A stretch of 6,847 nt of DNA from assembly GCA_016930895.1 (NCBI GenBank), contig JAFGFV010000087.1, positions 1 through 6,847 on the forward strand. The letters run 5' to 3'. Positions 1-6,423 of the stretch are shown piece after piece. Below the pieces are notes generated by a model, which worked only from the letters and a program-made list of their open reading frames with translations, had not been told where the DNA came from and ran no database searches. Positions within the stretch are counted from its first letter, which is position 1; every line of letters begins with the position of its first letter. The position numbers and the translations under genes are program-made. Origin of the DNA: Spirochaetales bacterium. Its GTDB lineage: Bacteria; Spirochaetota; Spirochaetia; SZUA-6; DRHE01.

Positions 1-2
1 CG

Positions 3-46
3 CAGCCGGCGGCAGCTACGCAGCCGGCGGCAGCTGCGCAGCCGGG
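3..46 (+). repeat. 18-bp in-frame tandem repeat in the RodZ-like linker
   Basis: Two consecutive 18-bp units, CAGCCGGCGGCAGCTACG (3-20) and CAGCCGGCGGCAGCTGCG (21-38), differ by one base and are followed by a partial third unit, CAGCCGGG (39-46). Bases 1-2 (CG) match the end of a preceding unit, so the array probably continues to the left. The period is six codons, giving the peptide QPAAA(T/A), so copy-number change would lengthen or shorten the linker without a frameshift. Confidence 0.85.
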
Positions 47-422
47 GGAGAGCGCGGGTCAAACGGCGGCGCCAGCGCCCCAGCCCGCGGCCGCCGGGGC
101 CGGCGGCCCGCTCACGGTGCTGACGGCCGCCTCTGCTTCCCCCTTTCGCGTCGGGATCACCTTCCGGGGCTACTGCCTGCTGCGCTACAGGGTGGACGAC
201 GAGGTGCGGGACGAGCGCTTCTTCCACAAGGGGGAGACCTTCGCCCTGGACGGCAGGAACGAGATCATGCTCTGGATGTCCAACGCCGGGGCTCTGCGGC
301 TCAGCGTCGGCGGCCGGGAGGTGGAGCCCGGGCGCCCCGGTTCGGTGGCCGTCAAGCTCGTGCGCTGGAGCCGCGACGAGAGCTCCGGGCAGTACCTGCT
401 GCAGGTTCTCGATCGAGAATAG
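3..422 (+). CDS. RodZ-like cell-shape protein, C-terminal part (5' end outside window)
   Basis: The reading frame is open from the left edge and ends at TAG 420-422, so only the last 139 codons are visible. The first 38 or so codons encode a low-complexity Ala/Pro/Gln linker (QPAAAT, QPAAAA and similar), followed from about position 141 by a beta-rich domain beginning PFRVGITFRG and including an LRLSVGG segment and a GRPGSVAVKL segment. This pattern matches the C-terminal DUF4115 domain of RodZ/YmfM proteins. In that family a cytoplasmic HTH domain that binds MreB is joined by one TM helix and a linker to this extracytoplasmic domain; the HTH and TM parts would lie upstream and are not seen here. 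An internal GTG at 117 is not the likely start, because the linker is coding upstream of it. rimO follows 23 nt downstream, and rodZ-like/rimO neighbourhoods are seen in several phyla. The assignment rests on the C-terminal domain alone. Confidence 0.72.
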   Translation, partial: QPAAATQPAAAAQPGESAGQTAAPAPQPAAAGAGGPLTVLTAASASPFRVGITFRGYCLLRYRVDDEVRDERFFHKGETFALDGRNEIMLWMSNAGALRLSVGGREVEPGRPGSVAVKLVRWSRDESSGQYLLQVLDRE

Positions 423-445
423 CACAGCAGCGCGCCTTCCGGGTC

Positions 446-1744
446 ATGACCTTCACCATCGAAAGTCTCGGCTGCGCCAAGAACCAGGTGGATTCCGAGG
501 AGCTCCTCGCCTTCCTGGAACAGGCGGGGCTGTTCTGGGTTTCCGAGGCGGACAGCGCCGACGTGATCATCGTGAACACCTGCGGCTTCATTGCAAGCGC
601 CAAGGAGGAGTCGATCCAGGTCTCCCTGGAGCTCAAGGAGCGCTATCCGAACAAGCGGGTCTTCATGACCGGATGCCTGGTGCAGCGCTACGGAGCGGAT
701 CTCGAACGGGCGCTCACGGAGATCGACGGCCTGGCGGGCCTGCGGGACTTCCCGGGGCTGCTGCGGCGGATCCTGGCGCAGGGCACGCCGCCGGTCGTGC
801 CGCCGGCCACGCCCGCGCCGGTGCGCCGGCGCTTCCTGTCCTTTCCCGGGAGCGTGTACGTCAAGGTCGCCGAAGGCTGCAGCAACCGCTGCAGCTACTG
901 CGCGATCCCGCTGATCCGGGGCGAGCTGGTCAGCCGCCCGCAGGACGAGATCCTCGAGGAGATACGACAGCTGCTCGAGGGCGGCGCCTTCGAGCTCATT
1001 CTCATCGCGCAGGACCTGGCCTCGTTCGGTCTGGATCGGGGTCGTGGGGAGCTCGTGGCCCTGCTGGAGAGGATCCGCCGGTTGCCCGGGAGCTTCTGGG
1101 TGAGGCTGCTGTACCTGCACCCGGACCGGCTCCCCGGGGAGCTGTTGGAGGTGGTGGCGGCTGATCCCCGTTTCCTGCCGTACTTTGACCTGCCCTTCCA
1201 GCATGCCTCCAGCGGCGTGCTCGAGCGCATGGGCCGCCAGGGCTCCAGCGCCGTGTACCTGGAGCTCGTTCGGCGGATCCGGCGGCGGCTGCCTGATGCG
1301 GTGCTGCGGTCCACCTTCCTGGTGGGGTTCCCCGGCGAGAGCCAGGAGGATTTCCGGGAGCTGGAGGCCTTCCAGCGCTCCGCCGAGCTGGATTGGGCGG
1401 GGGTCTTCACATACTCGCGGGAAGAGGGCACCGCCGCCGCGGCCCTGCGTCCCCGTGTCCCGGCGGCGGAGGCGCGGCGCAGGAAGCAGGTACTCGAGCG
1501 GACGCAGGAAGGGATCACCGCCCGCCGCCTGGAGAGGCAGGTGGGTCGTGTCCTGGATGTGCTCATCGAGGAGGCTGTCCAGGGGGAAGGCCTGTACCTG
1601 GGCCGGGCGTACCTGCAGGCGCCGGAGGTGGACGGGCTGGTCGTGGTCAAGGGCGCCGGCCTGGAGCCCGGGGGAGTGGTGCCGGTGCGCATGACCGGGC
1701 GCCGCGGGGTGGATCTGGAGGGGGTGCAGCTGCATGGGCCCTGA
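446..1744 (+). CDS. rimO: Ribosomal protein S12 methylthiotransferase RimO
   Basis: Radical SAM enzyme that adds a beta-methylthio group to a conserved aspartate of ribosomal protein S12, acting in the cytoplasm on S12 or the ribosome. The 432 residues match the usual family length. An N-terminal MTTase domain carries the three cysteines expected to hold the auxiliary Fe-S cluster: C10 (SLGCAKNQVDSE), C46 (VNTCGFI) and C77 (MTGCLVQRY). The radical SAM CxxxCxxC is C145, C149, C152 (GCSNRCSYCAIP), and a TFLVGFPGE segment lies at 290-298. The C-terminal TRAM domain (about 366-430) contains GRAYLQAPEVDG; the APEVDG signature favours RimO over the tRNA enzyme MiaB. All cluster ligands are present, so the enzyme should be active. 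The ATG at 446 is the only start that keeps the N-terminal beta strand at normal length, though no strong Shine-Dalgarno precedes it. The 3' end overlaps the helicase start by 11 nt. Confidence 0.95.
   Translation: MTFTIESLGCAKNQVDSEELLAFLEQAGLFWVSEADSADVIIVNTCGFIASAKEESIQVSLELKERYPNKRVFMTGCLVQRYGADLERALTEIDGLAGLRDFPGLLRRILAQGTPPVVPPATPAPVRRRFLSFPGSVYVKVAEGCSNRCSYCAIPLIRGELVSRPQDEILEEIRQLLEGGAFELILIAQDLASFGLDRGRGELVALLERIRRLPGSFWVRLLYLHPDRLPGELLEVVAADPRFLPYFDLPFQHASSGVLERMGRQGSSAVYLELVRRIRRRLPDAVLRSTFLVGFPGESQEDFRELEAFQRSAELDWAGVFTYSREEGTAAAALRPRVPAAEARRRKQVLERTQEGITARRLERQVGRVLDVLIEEAVQGEGLYLGRAYLQAPEVDGLVVVKGAGLEPGGVVPVRMTGRRGVDLEGVQLHGP
1717..1721 (+). promoter_or_regulatory. Ribosome binding site supporting the helicase ATG at 1734
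   Basis: GGAGG, the start of a longer purine run (GGAGGGGG, 1717-1724), lies inside the end of rimO, about 9-12 nt before ATG 1734. A second in-frame ATG at 1767 has no comparable site close upstream, so the earlier start is preferred. Confidence 0.5.
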
Positions 1745-3923
1745 GAGCGGCTCGCTGCTCGCCTACATGGACACACTCAACCCGCAGCAGCGGGAGGCGG
1801 TGCTGCATCACGGTCCTCCCCTGCTGATCCTGGCGGGAGCGGGCAGCGGCAAGACCCGGGTCGTGACCACCAAGATCGCCTACCTGATCGAGCAGCAGGG
1901 CTACGACCCCGTCTCGATCCTGGCGGTGGCGTTCACCAACAAGGCCGCGGAAGAGATGAAGAGCCGGCTGCATGGCCTCAATCCGGCGGCTGTCGGGGTG
2001 ACCGTCCGTACCTTCCACAGCTTCGGGGCCTGGGTCCTGCGCCGCTTCGGCGAGGCGATCGGCGTTCCCGGGAGCTTCACGATCTACGACGACCAGGATT
2101 CCCTGTCGCTCCTCAAGACCGTGCTCGAGGACCGGTTGCCCCACGCCCGGCTCAAGGAGCTGGCAGAGGCCGTGGCCAGGGCCAAGGACTACTGCCTGTT
2201 GCCCGGTGAGGTCCCGAACGCCGGTGTCGGAGAGTCGTCGGCGCGGTGGGGCTCCGGGGCGGCGGCGCGCACCCTGGACGGCCTGGCTGCCGAGCGGGGT
2301 CTGCAGGACGCGGACTTCCCGCAGGCCTATCGCCTCTACCAGGAGCGCCTCGAGGCCAGCGGCTGCCTGGACTTCGGGGACCTGATCGTCCGGAGCGTCC
2401 GGCTCCTGGAGACCGTGCCGGAGGTGCGGCTGCGGCTGCAGAGGCGCTTTCGGGCCGTGCTCGTGGACGAGTACCAGGACTCCAACTACGCCCAGTTCCG
2501 GCTCCTCCAGGCCCTGTACGACGGCACGAACTACCTGTGCGTGGTCGGGGACGAGGACCAGTCGATCTACAGCTTCCGTGGGGCGGAGCTGGCGAACATC
2601 CTGGAGTTCAACCGGCAATTCCCGGGCAGCGAGATCATCCGTCTGGAGGAGAACTACCGCTCCACGCGCAACATCCTGGAGGTCGCCGCGCGGGTCGTGG
2701 AGCACAATCGCAACCGCCTGGGCAAGACCCTGCGGGCGCGCAAAGGGGAAGGGGCGCCGGTGGTGCTGGCCCAGCTGGACACCCAGGACGAGGAGGCCCG
2801 CTTCTGCGCCGACGCCCTGAGCGACGGGCGCTTCGACGAGACCGCCATCCTGTACCGCATGAACTTCCAGTCCCGGGTGTTCGAGACCCTGTTCGCCCGG
2901 TTGGGCATCCCATTCCGGGTGGTGGGAACCGTGCGCTTCTACGAACGGGAGGAGATCAAGGACGCCCTCGCGTATCTGGGCCTGCTGGCCAACCCCCGGG
3001 ACGAGCTGGCCTTCCGTCGGGCGGCCAGCAAGCCCCGACGGGGTATCGGCGCTCGTACCCTGGATCGGATCGCCGAGCGCTGGATCCGGGGAGGCGGAAG
3101 CCTGCTGGAGGCCGCCCGGGGGGCCCTGGGGACGCTGCCCTCCCGCGCCGACGCGGCGCTGGAGCGGCTGATCACGCTGCTCGATACCCTCGGCGCCCTG
3201 CTCGACCGCGACCCGCCGGGCTCCCTGGGGGAGGTCGTGCGCAGCCTGGTGGCGGAGTCCGGGCTCCTGGAGCTGTACCGGGAGCGCGATCGGGGCGACG
3301 GGACCGAAAAGGTGAAAAACCTCGAGGAGCTGGTGAGCGCCACGGCGGAGTACAGCGGCTCCCGGGAGGGACTGTACGCCTTCCTGGAGTCCCTGGCCCT
3401 GAACTCCACCGACGAGAACCCCTTCGCCCGCACCGGGCGGGTCACCCTGATCACGGTGCACAACACCAAGGGTCTCGAGTTCGACCGGGTGTTCCTGACG
3501 GGCCTGGAGGACGGCATCTTTCCCCACTACTCCAGCACCGTGGGCGGGCTCACGGTGGATGGGGCGGACCTGGAGGAGGAGCGTCGGCTCTTCTACGTGG
3601 GGGCCACCCGGGCCAGGGAGGAGCTGTACCTGACCACCTGCCGGCAGCGGCGGGTATTCGGCACGCTCCAGGCCAGGGAGCCCTCCCGCTTCCTCATGGA
3701 GATCCCTCCCGGGGCCCTGCACGTGTACGGGCAGCGCGCCGAGACGGACGACGGTTTCCCGCTGGGTTGCGGGGTGTACCACGACGAGTACGGGCCGGGG
3801 ATCATCACCCGCAAGTGGATGGCCGAAGGGCAGACCATGGTCGTGGTGAGCTTCGACTCGGGCAAGTCGGCGCGCTTCCCTCTCAAGTACAGCTCCCTGG
3901 AGCGCATCAGCCGTGATCCGTAG
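1734..3923 (+). CDS. uvrD: UvrD/PcrA-type SF1 3'-5' DNA helicase
   Basis: ATP-driven single-strand translocase and helicase; relatives act in nucleotide excision repair, replication restart, removal of RecA filaments and transcription-coupled repair. All SF1A motifs are present in order over 729 residues: Q motif LNPQQREAV (15-23), Walker A AGAGSGKT (34-41), Ia AFTNKAA (66-72), TFHSF (93-97), Walker B VDEYQDSN (244-251), III GDEDQSIYSFRGA (272-284), IV LEENYRST (304-311), V ITVHNTKGLEFD (573-584) and VI EEERRLFYVGATRAR (614-628). A small C-terminal domain from about 681 (VYHDEYGPGIITRKW, then VVSFDSGKSARFPLKY) matches the Tudor-like tail that binds RNA polymerase in PcrA/UvrD. This tail and the length favour UvrD/PcrA over Rep. 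The start could instead be ATG 1767 (residue 12), which would give the more usual short leader before LNPQQR. The gene overlaps rimO by 11 nt and the MFS gene by 11 nt. Nothing suggests loss of function. Confidence 0.95.
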   Translation: MGPESGSLLAYMDTLNPQQREAVLHHGPPLLILAGAGSGKTRVVTTKIAYLIEQQGYDPVSILAVAFTNKAAEEMKSRLHGLNPAAVGVTVRTFHSFGAWVLRRFGEAIGVPGSFTIYDDQDSLSLLKTVLEDRLPHARLKELAEAVARAKDYCLLPGEVPNAGVGESSARWGSGAAARTLDGLAAERGLQDADFPQAYRLYQERLEASGCLDFGDLIVRSVRLLETVPEVRLRLQRRFRAVLVDEYQDSNYAQFRLLQALYDGTNYLCVVGDEDQSIYSFRGAELANILEFNRQFPGSEIIRLEENYRSTRNILEVAARVVEHNRNRLGKTLRARKGEGAPVVLAQLDTQDEEARFCADALSDGRFDETAILYRMNFQSRVFETLFARLGIPFRVVGTVRFYEREEIKDALAYLGLLANPRDELAFRRAASKPRRGIGARTLDRIAERWIRGGGSLLEAARGALGTLPSRADAALERLITLLDTLGALLDRDPPGSLGEVVRSLVAESGLLELYRERDRGDGTEKVKNLEELVSATAEYSGSREGLYAFLESLALNSTDENPFARTGRVTLITVHNTKGLEFDRVFLTGLEDGIFPHYSSTVGGLTVDGADLEEERRLFYVGATRAREELYLTTCRQRRVFGTLQAREPSRFLMEIPPGALHVYGQRAETDDGFPLGCGVYHDEYGPGIITRKWMAEGQTMVVVSFDSGKSARFPLKYSSLERISRDP

Positions 3924-5286
3924 CCTGAGACCCCGGCGGGAGCCCCTGCGCGACCCGGATGCCGCTCGAGCGGTCGAGAGGTCCCTGCGTTACTCGGTCC
4001 TGGACGCGGCCTCTTTTTCGCTCATGCTGGGCACCGGGGAGAGCTACTTCCAGGCCTTCGCGGTCTTTCTCAAGGGGACCCTGATGCAGGTCGGGGCGGT
4101 GTACTCGGTGCCGATGTTCCTCGGCTCCGTGGCCCAGCTCCTGTCGGCCTGGGCCGTGCGGCTCTTCGGTTCCCGCAAGGGCCTGGTGGTGACCCTCGCC
4201 GCGGCGCGCACGCTCCTGTTCGTGCCGCTGGTCCTGGTCCCGTTGATGGGCCCCTTCCGGGTCTGGGTCCTGCTCGCCCTGATCTCCGCGTATTTCGCCC
4301 TGAACTATCTCGGCATCCCGGCCTGGACCTCCTGGATGCGGGAGCTCGTGGCGGAGTCCAGGCGCGGCGCGTACTTTGCCCGGCGCAACGGCCTGGCCAA
4401 CCTCGTTGCTCTGGTCGGAGTGGTCGTCGGAGGGGTCGTCCTGAGTCTGTATCCCCGGCAGTCCGCGTGGGGGTTCGTCCTGATCTTCGCAGTTGCCTTC
4501 CTTGGCAGCGTGGGCTCCACCGTGTTTCTGGCCCTCAAGACGGAAGCTCCGCACGAGGAGCGGCGGCGCAGCGGAGAGAGCCTGCTGCGCTTCACCGTCG
4601 GACTGGGCCGCAGCAACTTCGGGCGCTTCGTTCTGTTCAACGGCTTGCTGCATTTCGGAGTGTTTCTGGCCGGACCGTTCTTCGTTCCCTACATGCTGGG
4701 CACCCTGGGCTTCAGCTACCTCCAGTTCATGGTCTCCACCTCTCTCGTGGTGGCCCTGAAGTTCCTGGCCATGCCTCTATGGGGCGAGCTCGCCGACCGC
4801 TACGGGAACCGCAAGGTCCTGGCCCTGGCCTCGGTACTGGTGGCCCTGGTGCCCTTCGGCTGGATGGCCGGGCGCTCCTTCTGGTGGATCTGTGTGATCC
4901 AGGGCATCGGCGGGGTAGCCTGGGCGGGGTTCGACATCGCCGCCCTCAACTTCGCCTACGATCTCATGCCTGCCGAGAAGGTGACCCGCTACACCTCTTT
5001 CAACAACTTCTACAAGGGCCTGGCCATCTTCGCGGGAGGTCTGGTGGGGGGCTTTCTGCTTCACCGCCTCGAGCTGTTCGGCTCCGCCTTTCAGGCCCTC
5101 TTTGCCGTGTCCGGGGCCTTTCGGGTGGTGTTTGCGATCCCACTGCTGCGGGTCTTGAAGGAGGTCCGGGAGGTGGAGCATATTTCCTACAGGGACTTGA
5201 TGTTCAGACTAGTCTCGATGGGGCCTCGCAGGGGCGTGCAGCTGTTCGTGATTGGCCGCAAGAAGGGAGGATCGACGGGTGGGTGA
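3913..5286 (+). CDS. MFS transporter, 12 TM, substrate unknown
   Basis: Inner-membrane carrier of the major facilitator superfamily, 457 residues. Hydrophobic segments are placed by eye at about 29-53, 57-82, 90-111, 115-137, 160-180, 185-208, 237-262, 267-290, 302-320, 322-349, 363-385 and 390-415, giving two six-helix halves joined by a charged loop (209-236, rich in E and R). The second half has a clear MFS motif A, GELADRYGNRKVL (291-303), between TM8 and TM9. The matching loop between TM2 and TM3 is degenerate (VRLFGSRKG, 82-90). A cytoplasmic tail of about 40 basic residues-rich positions follows TM12. Nothing visible identifies the substrate, and efflux or uptake cannot be decided. The start is GTG 3913, with GGAG at 3899-3902 ten nt upstream; it overlaps the helicase stop by 11 nt, so translation is probably coupled. 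The stop overlaps the next gene by 8 nt. Confidence 0.88.
   Translation: MIRSLRPRREPLRDPDAARAVERSLRYSVLDAASFSLMLGTGESYFQAFAVFLKGTLMQVGAVYSVPMFLGSVAQLLSAWAVRLFGSRKGLVVTLAAARTLLFVPLVLVPLMGPFRVWVLLALISAYFALNYLGIPAWTSWMRELVAESRRGAYFARRNGLANLVALVGVVVGGVVLSLYPRQSAWGFVLIFAVAFLGSVGSTVFLALKTEAPHEERRRSGESLLRFTVGLGRSNFGRFVLFNGLLHFGVFLAGPFFVPYMLGTLGFSYLQFMVSTSLVVALKFLAMPLWGELADRYGNRKVLALASVLVALVPFGWMAGRSFWWICVIQGIGGVAWAGFDIAALNFAYDLMPAEKVTRYTSFNNFYKGLAIFAGGLVGGFLLHRLELFGSAFQALFAVSGAFRVVFAIPLLRVLKEVREVEHISYRDLMFRLVSMGPRRGVQLFVIGRKKGGSTGG
5264..5270 (+). promoter_or_regulatory. Ribosome binding site deciding GTG 5279
   Basis: AGGGAGG lies 8 nt before GTG 5279, an ideal Shine-Dalgarno spacing. An upstream in-frame TTG at 5252 has no such site and would add nine residues unlike the family N-terminus, so GTG 5279 is taken as the start. 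The site sits inside the last codons of the MFS gene. Confidence 0.7.
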
Positions 5287-6097
5287 CACGCAAGGGGCTT
5301 TGTACGACCGCCTTCCCGCGTTCCGTCGCGCCAGGGGGTACCGCCTGTACGGCCATGACGGAAAGCGGTACCTGGATCTCTGGCAGCAGGGAGGGCGGGC
5401 GCTCCTGGGCCACCGCCCGGGCCGGGTCACCACGGTGCTCAAAAACGTGATCTCCACCGGCCTGGTAGCCGACCTGCCTTCGGTCCATGCGCGCCGCCTG
5501 GAGCGGGCCCTCCTGGGCCAGTTCCCCGGCTGCCGGGCCTTTCGGGTGACCGCTTCCCTCGGTGCGGCCCTGGAGCTCGCCTCGGTGTACCTGGGACACC
5601 CGGTCGGCCCGGGGGACATCCGGGACCCTCTCCGGGATCCGGAGGACCCCGCCCCCGAGCTTGCCCTCTGGCGCCCGGCCTGCCCGCAGTCCCTGTCCCC
5701 CCGGGTCCTTCTTCCCCGACTGCCCTTCACGTTGGCCGGGGCTCCGGTGCCGGTAGGCTTCGCCGAGGAGCTTCCTGCCGGCTTTCCCCCCTCGGAAGTC
5801 CTTTCGCCCGTGGTCCTGGCTGGGGCCCTGCGGGCCCTCCACGACCTCCGGCGGTACCGGCCGCCGGAGTGGCTGGGACAGGCCCTTGCGGCTGGGACGG
5901 CGGGTTGGGAGCGGCGGGGACTGTACGTGCTGCCGAGGTTCCAGGCAGGGGACTACCCCTCGGTATTCGAGGGCTTCCTGGCGGAGGAGGTGGTGCTGAA
6001 CCCGTGCTTCCCCGAGGCGAGCATCCTGCCCTCGGAGGCCTCGCCGGGGGAGCTGCAAAAAATGATTGGACTCTTTCGCCGTTTTCCGGGAGAATAG
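5279..6097 (+). CDS. Class III aminotransferase-like protein, shortened and lacking a catalytic lysine
   Basis: 272 residues from GTG 5279. Residues about 20-102 resemble the N-terminal region of class III (ornithine/GABA/GSA type) PLP aminotransferases: GYRLYGHDGKRYLDLW (20-35), a GRALLGHRPGRV segment (39-50), LPSVHARRLERALL (66-79), then PGCRAFRVTASLGAALELAS (83-102), which sits where these enzymes have their SGTEA PLP-phosphate loop. Family members usually have 400-460 residues; here the central part of the large domain, with the Asp that contacts the PLP ring and the Schiff-base Lys, is not recognisable. The whole protein has only three lysines (K29, K55, K261), none in a suitable context. 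The remainder (LPRLPFTLAGAPVPVGF, then PPSEVLSPVVLAGALRALHDL) is hydrophobic and proline-rich and not recognised. I infer a non-catalytic descendant of the fold or a binding protein. The frame is intact with no stop or frameshift and codon use is like its neighbours, so it is a maintained gene rather than debris. It overlaps the MFS gene by 8 nt. Confidence 0.65.
   Translation: MGDTQGALYDRLPAFRRARGYRLYGHDGKRYLDLWQQGGRALLGHRPGRVTTVLKNVISTGLVADLPSVHARRLERALLGQFPGCRAFRVTASLGAALELASVYLGHPVGPGDIRDPLRDPEDPAPELALWRPACPQSLSPRVLLPRLPFTLAGAPVPVGFAEELPAGFPPSEVLSPVVLAGALRALHDLRRYRPPEWLGQALAAGTAGWERRGLYVLPRFQAGDYPSVFEGFLAEEVVLNPCFPEASILPSEASPGELQKMIGLFRRFPGE
6088..6093 (+). promoter_or_regulatory. Ribosome binding site deciding ATG 6102
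   Basis: GGGAGA lies 8 nt before ATG 6102, overlapping the last codons of the preceding gene. It favours ATG 6102 over the in-frame ATG at 6066, which would overlap the upstream gene by 32 nt and add a polar 12-residue leader. Confidence 0.65.
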
Positions 6098-6101
6098 CCG
6101 C

Positions 6102-6398
6102 ATGGAGTTGGGAGAGCTGGTCATCCTGCTGTCCAGGCTCGGGATGGGAGCCCTGGGGACCTTTTTCGCGATCCTGCTGTGGTCTCAGACGCGCGACGTT
6201 TCCTGGGTCCTGGTGATCATCGGAACCCTGGTGGCCTACGCCGAGATCGTGCTGTCGACCCTGGAACGGTTCGGAATCCTGTCCCCAACCTACTTCGAGG
6301 TTTCCGGCTTCCCGCTTCTGCGGGTGCTGCTGGTCAATCTGCCGATGTTTCTCTATACCCTGGGGTTCATCACCAGGATCGCCCGGCGCAGACGGTAG
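6102..6398 (+). CDS. Small three-TM membrane protein, function unknown
   Basis: 98 residues from ATG 6102, which has a well-placed GGGAGA upstream and begins four nt after the previous stop. Three hydrophobic stretches are visible, at about 5-27, 33-53 and 70-92, with a strongly basic end RIARRRR (92-98). By the positive-inside rule the C-terminus should be cytoplasmic and the N-terminus outside. There is no signal peptide, cysteine pair or known motif, and I do not recognise the family. Its position as the last gene of a tight cluster suggests co-expression with the MFS carrier and the aminotransferase-like protein, but no functional link is shown. Hydrophobic character, codon use like its neighbours and the good ribosome binding site make it a real gene. 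The convergent nuclease gene ends 13 nt downstream. Confidence 0.75.
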   Translation: MELGELVILLSRLGMGALGTFFAILLWSQTRDVSWVLVIIGTLVAYAEIVLSTLERFGILSPTYFEVSGFPLLRVLLVNLPMFLYTLGFITRIARRRR

Positions 6399-6423
6399 AC
6401 CGTGGGCGGGGCTACTGTTTTTT
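6381..6423 (+). terminator. Possible intrinsic terminator of the + strand cluster
   Basis: An imperfect GC-rich hairpin can form from 6381-6395 with 6400-6412: GCCC (6381-6384) pairs with GGGC (6409-6412), GC (6386-6387) with GC (6406-6407), and ACGG (6392-6395) with CCGT (6400-6403), leaving a TAGA loop that contains the stop codon of the small membrane protein gene. Two G-G mismatches and an AG bulge interrupt the stem. Six T residues follow at 6418-6423 after a 5-nt spacer. It overlaps the 3' ends of both convergent genes. The reverse direction has no T run, so it would act only on the + strand. Spacer and mismatches make this uncertain. Confidence 0.4.

Noticed and set aside
185..1735. 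516-codon open frame on the - strand opposite the RodZ-like gene and rimO.
   Set aside because: Low-complexity composition, no domain, and complete overlap with rimO, whose cysteine ligands and domains are all present on the + strand.
446..1744. MiaB (tRNA ms2i6A methylthiotransferase) as an alternative to RimO.
   Set aside because: The APEVDG segment in the TRAM domain and the N-terminal SLGCAKNQVDSE and NTCGFI pattern fit RimO better.
1647..3782. Very long open frame (711 codons) on the - strand opposite the helicase gene.
   Set aside because: The translation is rich in Gly, Pro, Arg, His and Gln with no recognisable domain, and it lies antisense to a helicase with every motif intact. Long antisense frames are expected in sequence this GC-rich, where stop codons are rare.
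2246..3916. 556-codon + strand frame inside the helicase gene.
   Set aside because: Gly/Pro/Arg/Ala-rich translation typical of a shifted frame in GC-rich coding sequence; the helicase frame carries the conserved motifs.
4467..5450. 327-codon + strand frame across the MFS and aminotransferase-like genes.
   Set aside because: No hydrophobic or domain pattern, and it spans two genes with well-supported starts and stops in other frames.
5279..6097. Pseudogene call for the shortened aminotransferase-like gene.
   Set aside because: The frame is uninterrupted for 272 codons, starts at a strong ribosome binding site and is coupled to both neighbours. Loss of the lysine looks like divergence rather than recent breakage, though one ancestral internal deletion cannot be excluded.
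5204..6124. 306-codon - strand frame opposite the aminotransferase-like gene, considered because that gene is the least certain in the window.
   Set aside because: The + strand frame has a class III aminotransferase-like N-terminus, an ideal ribosome binding site and tight spacing to both neighbours; the - strand product has no recognisable pattern.
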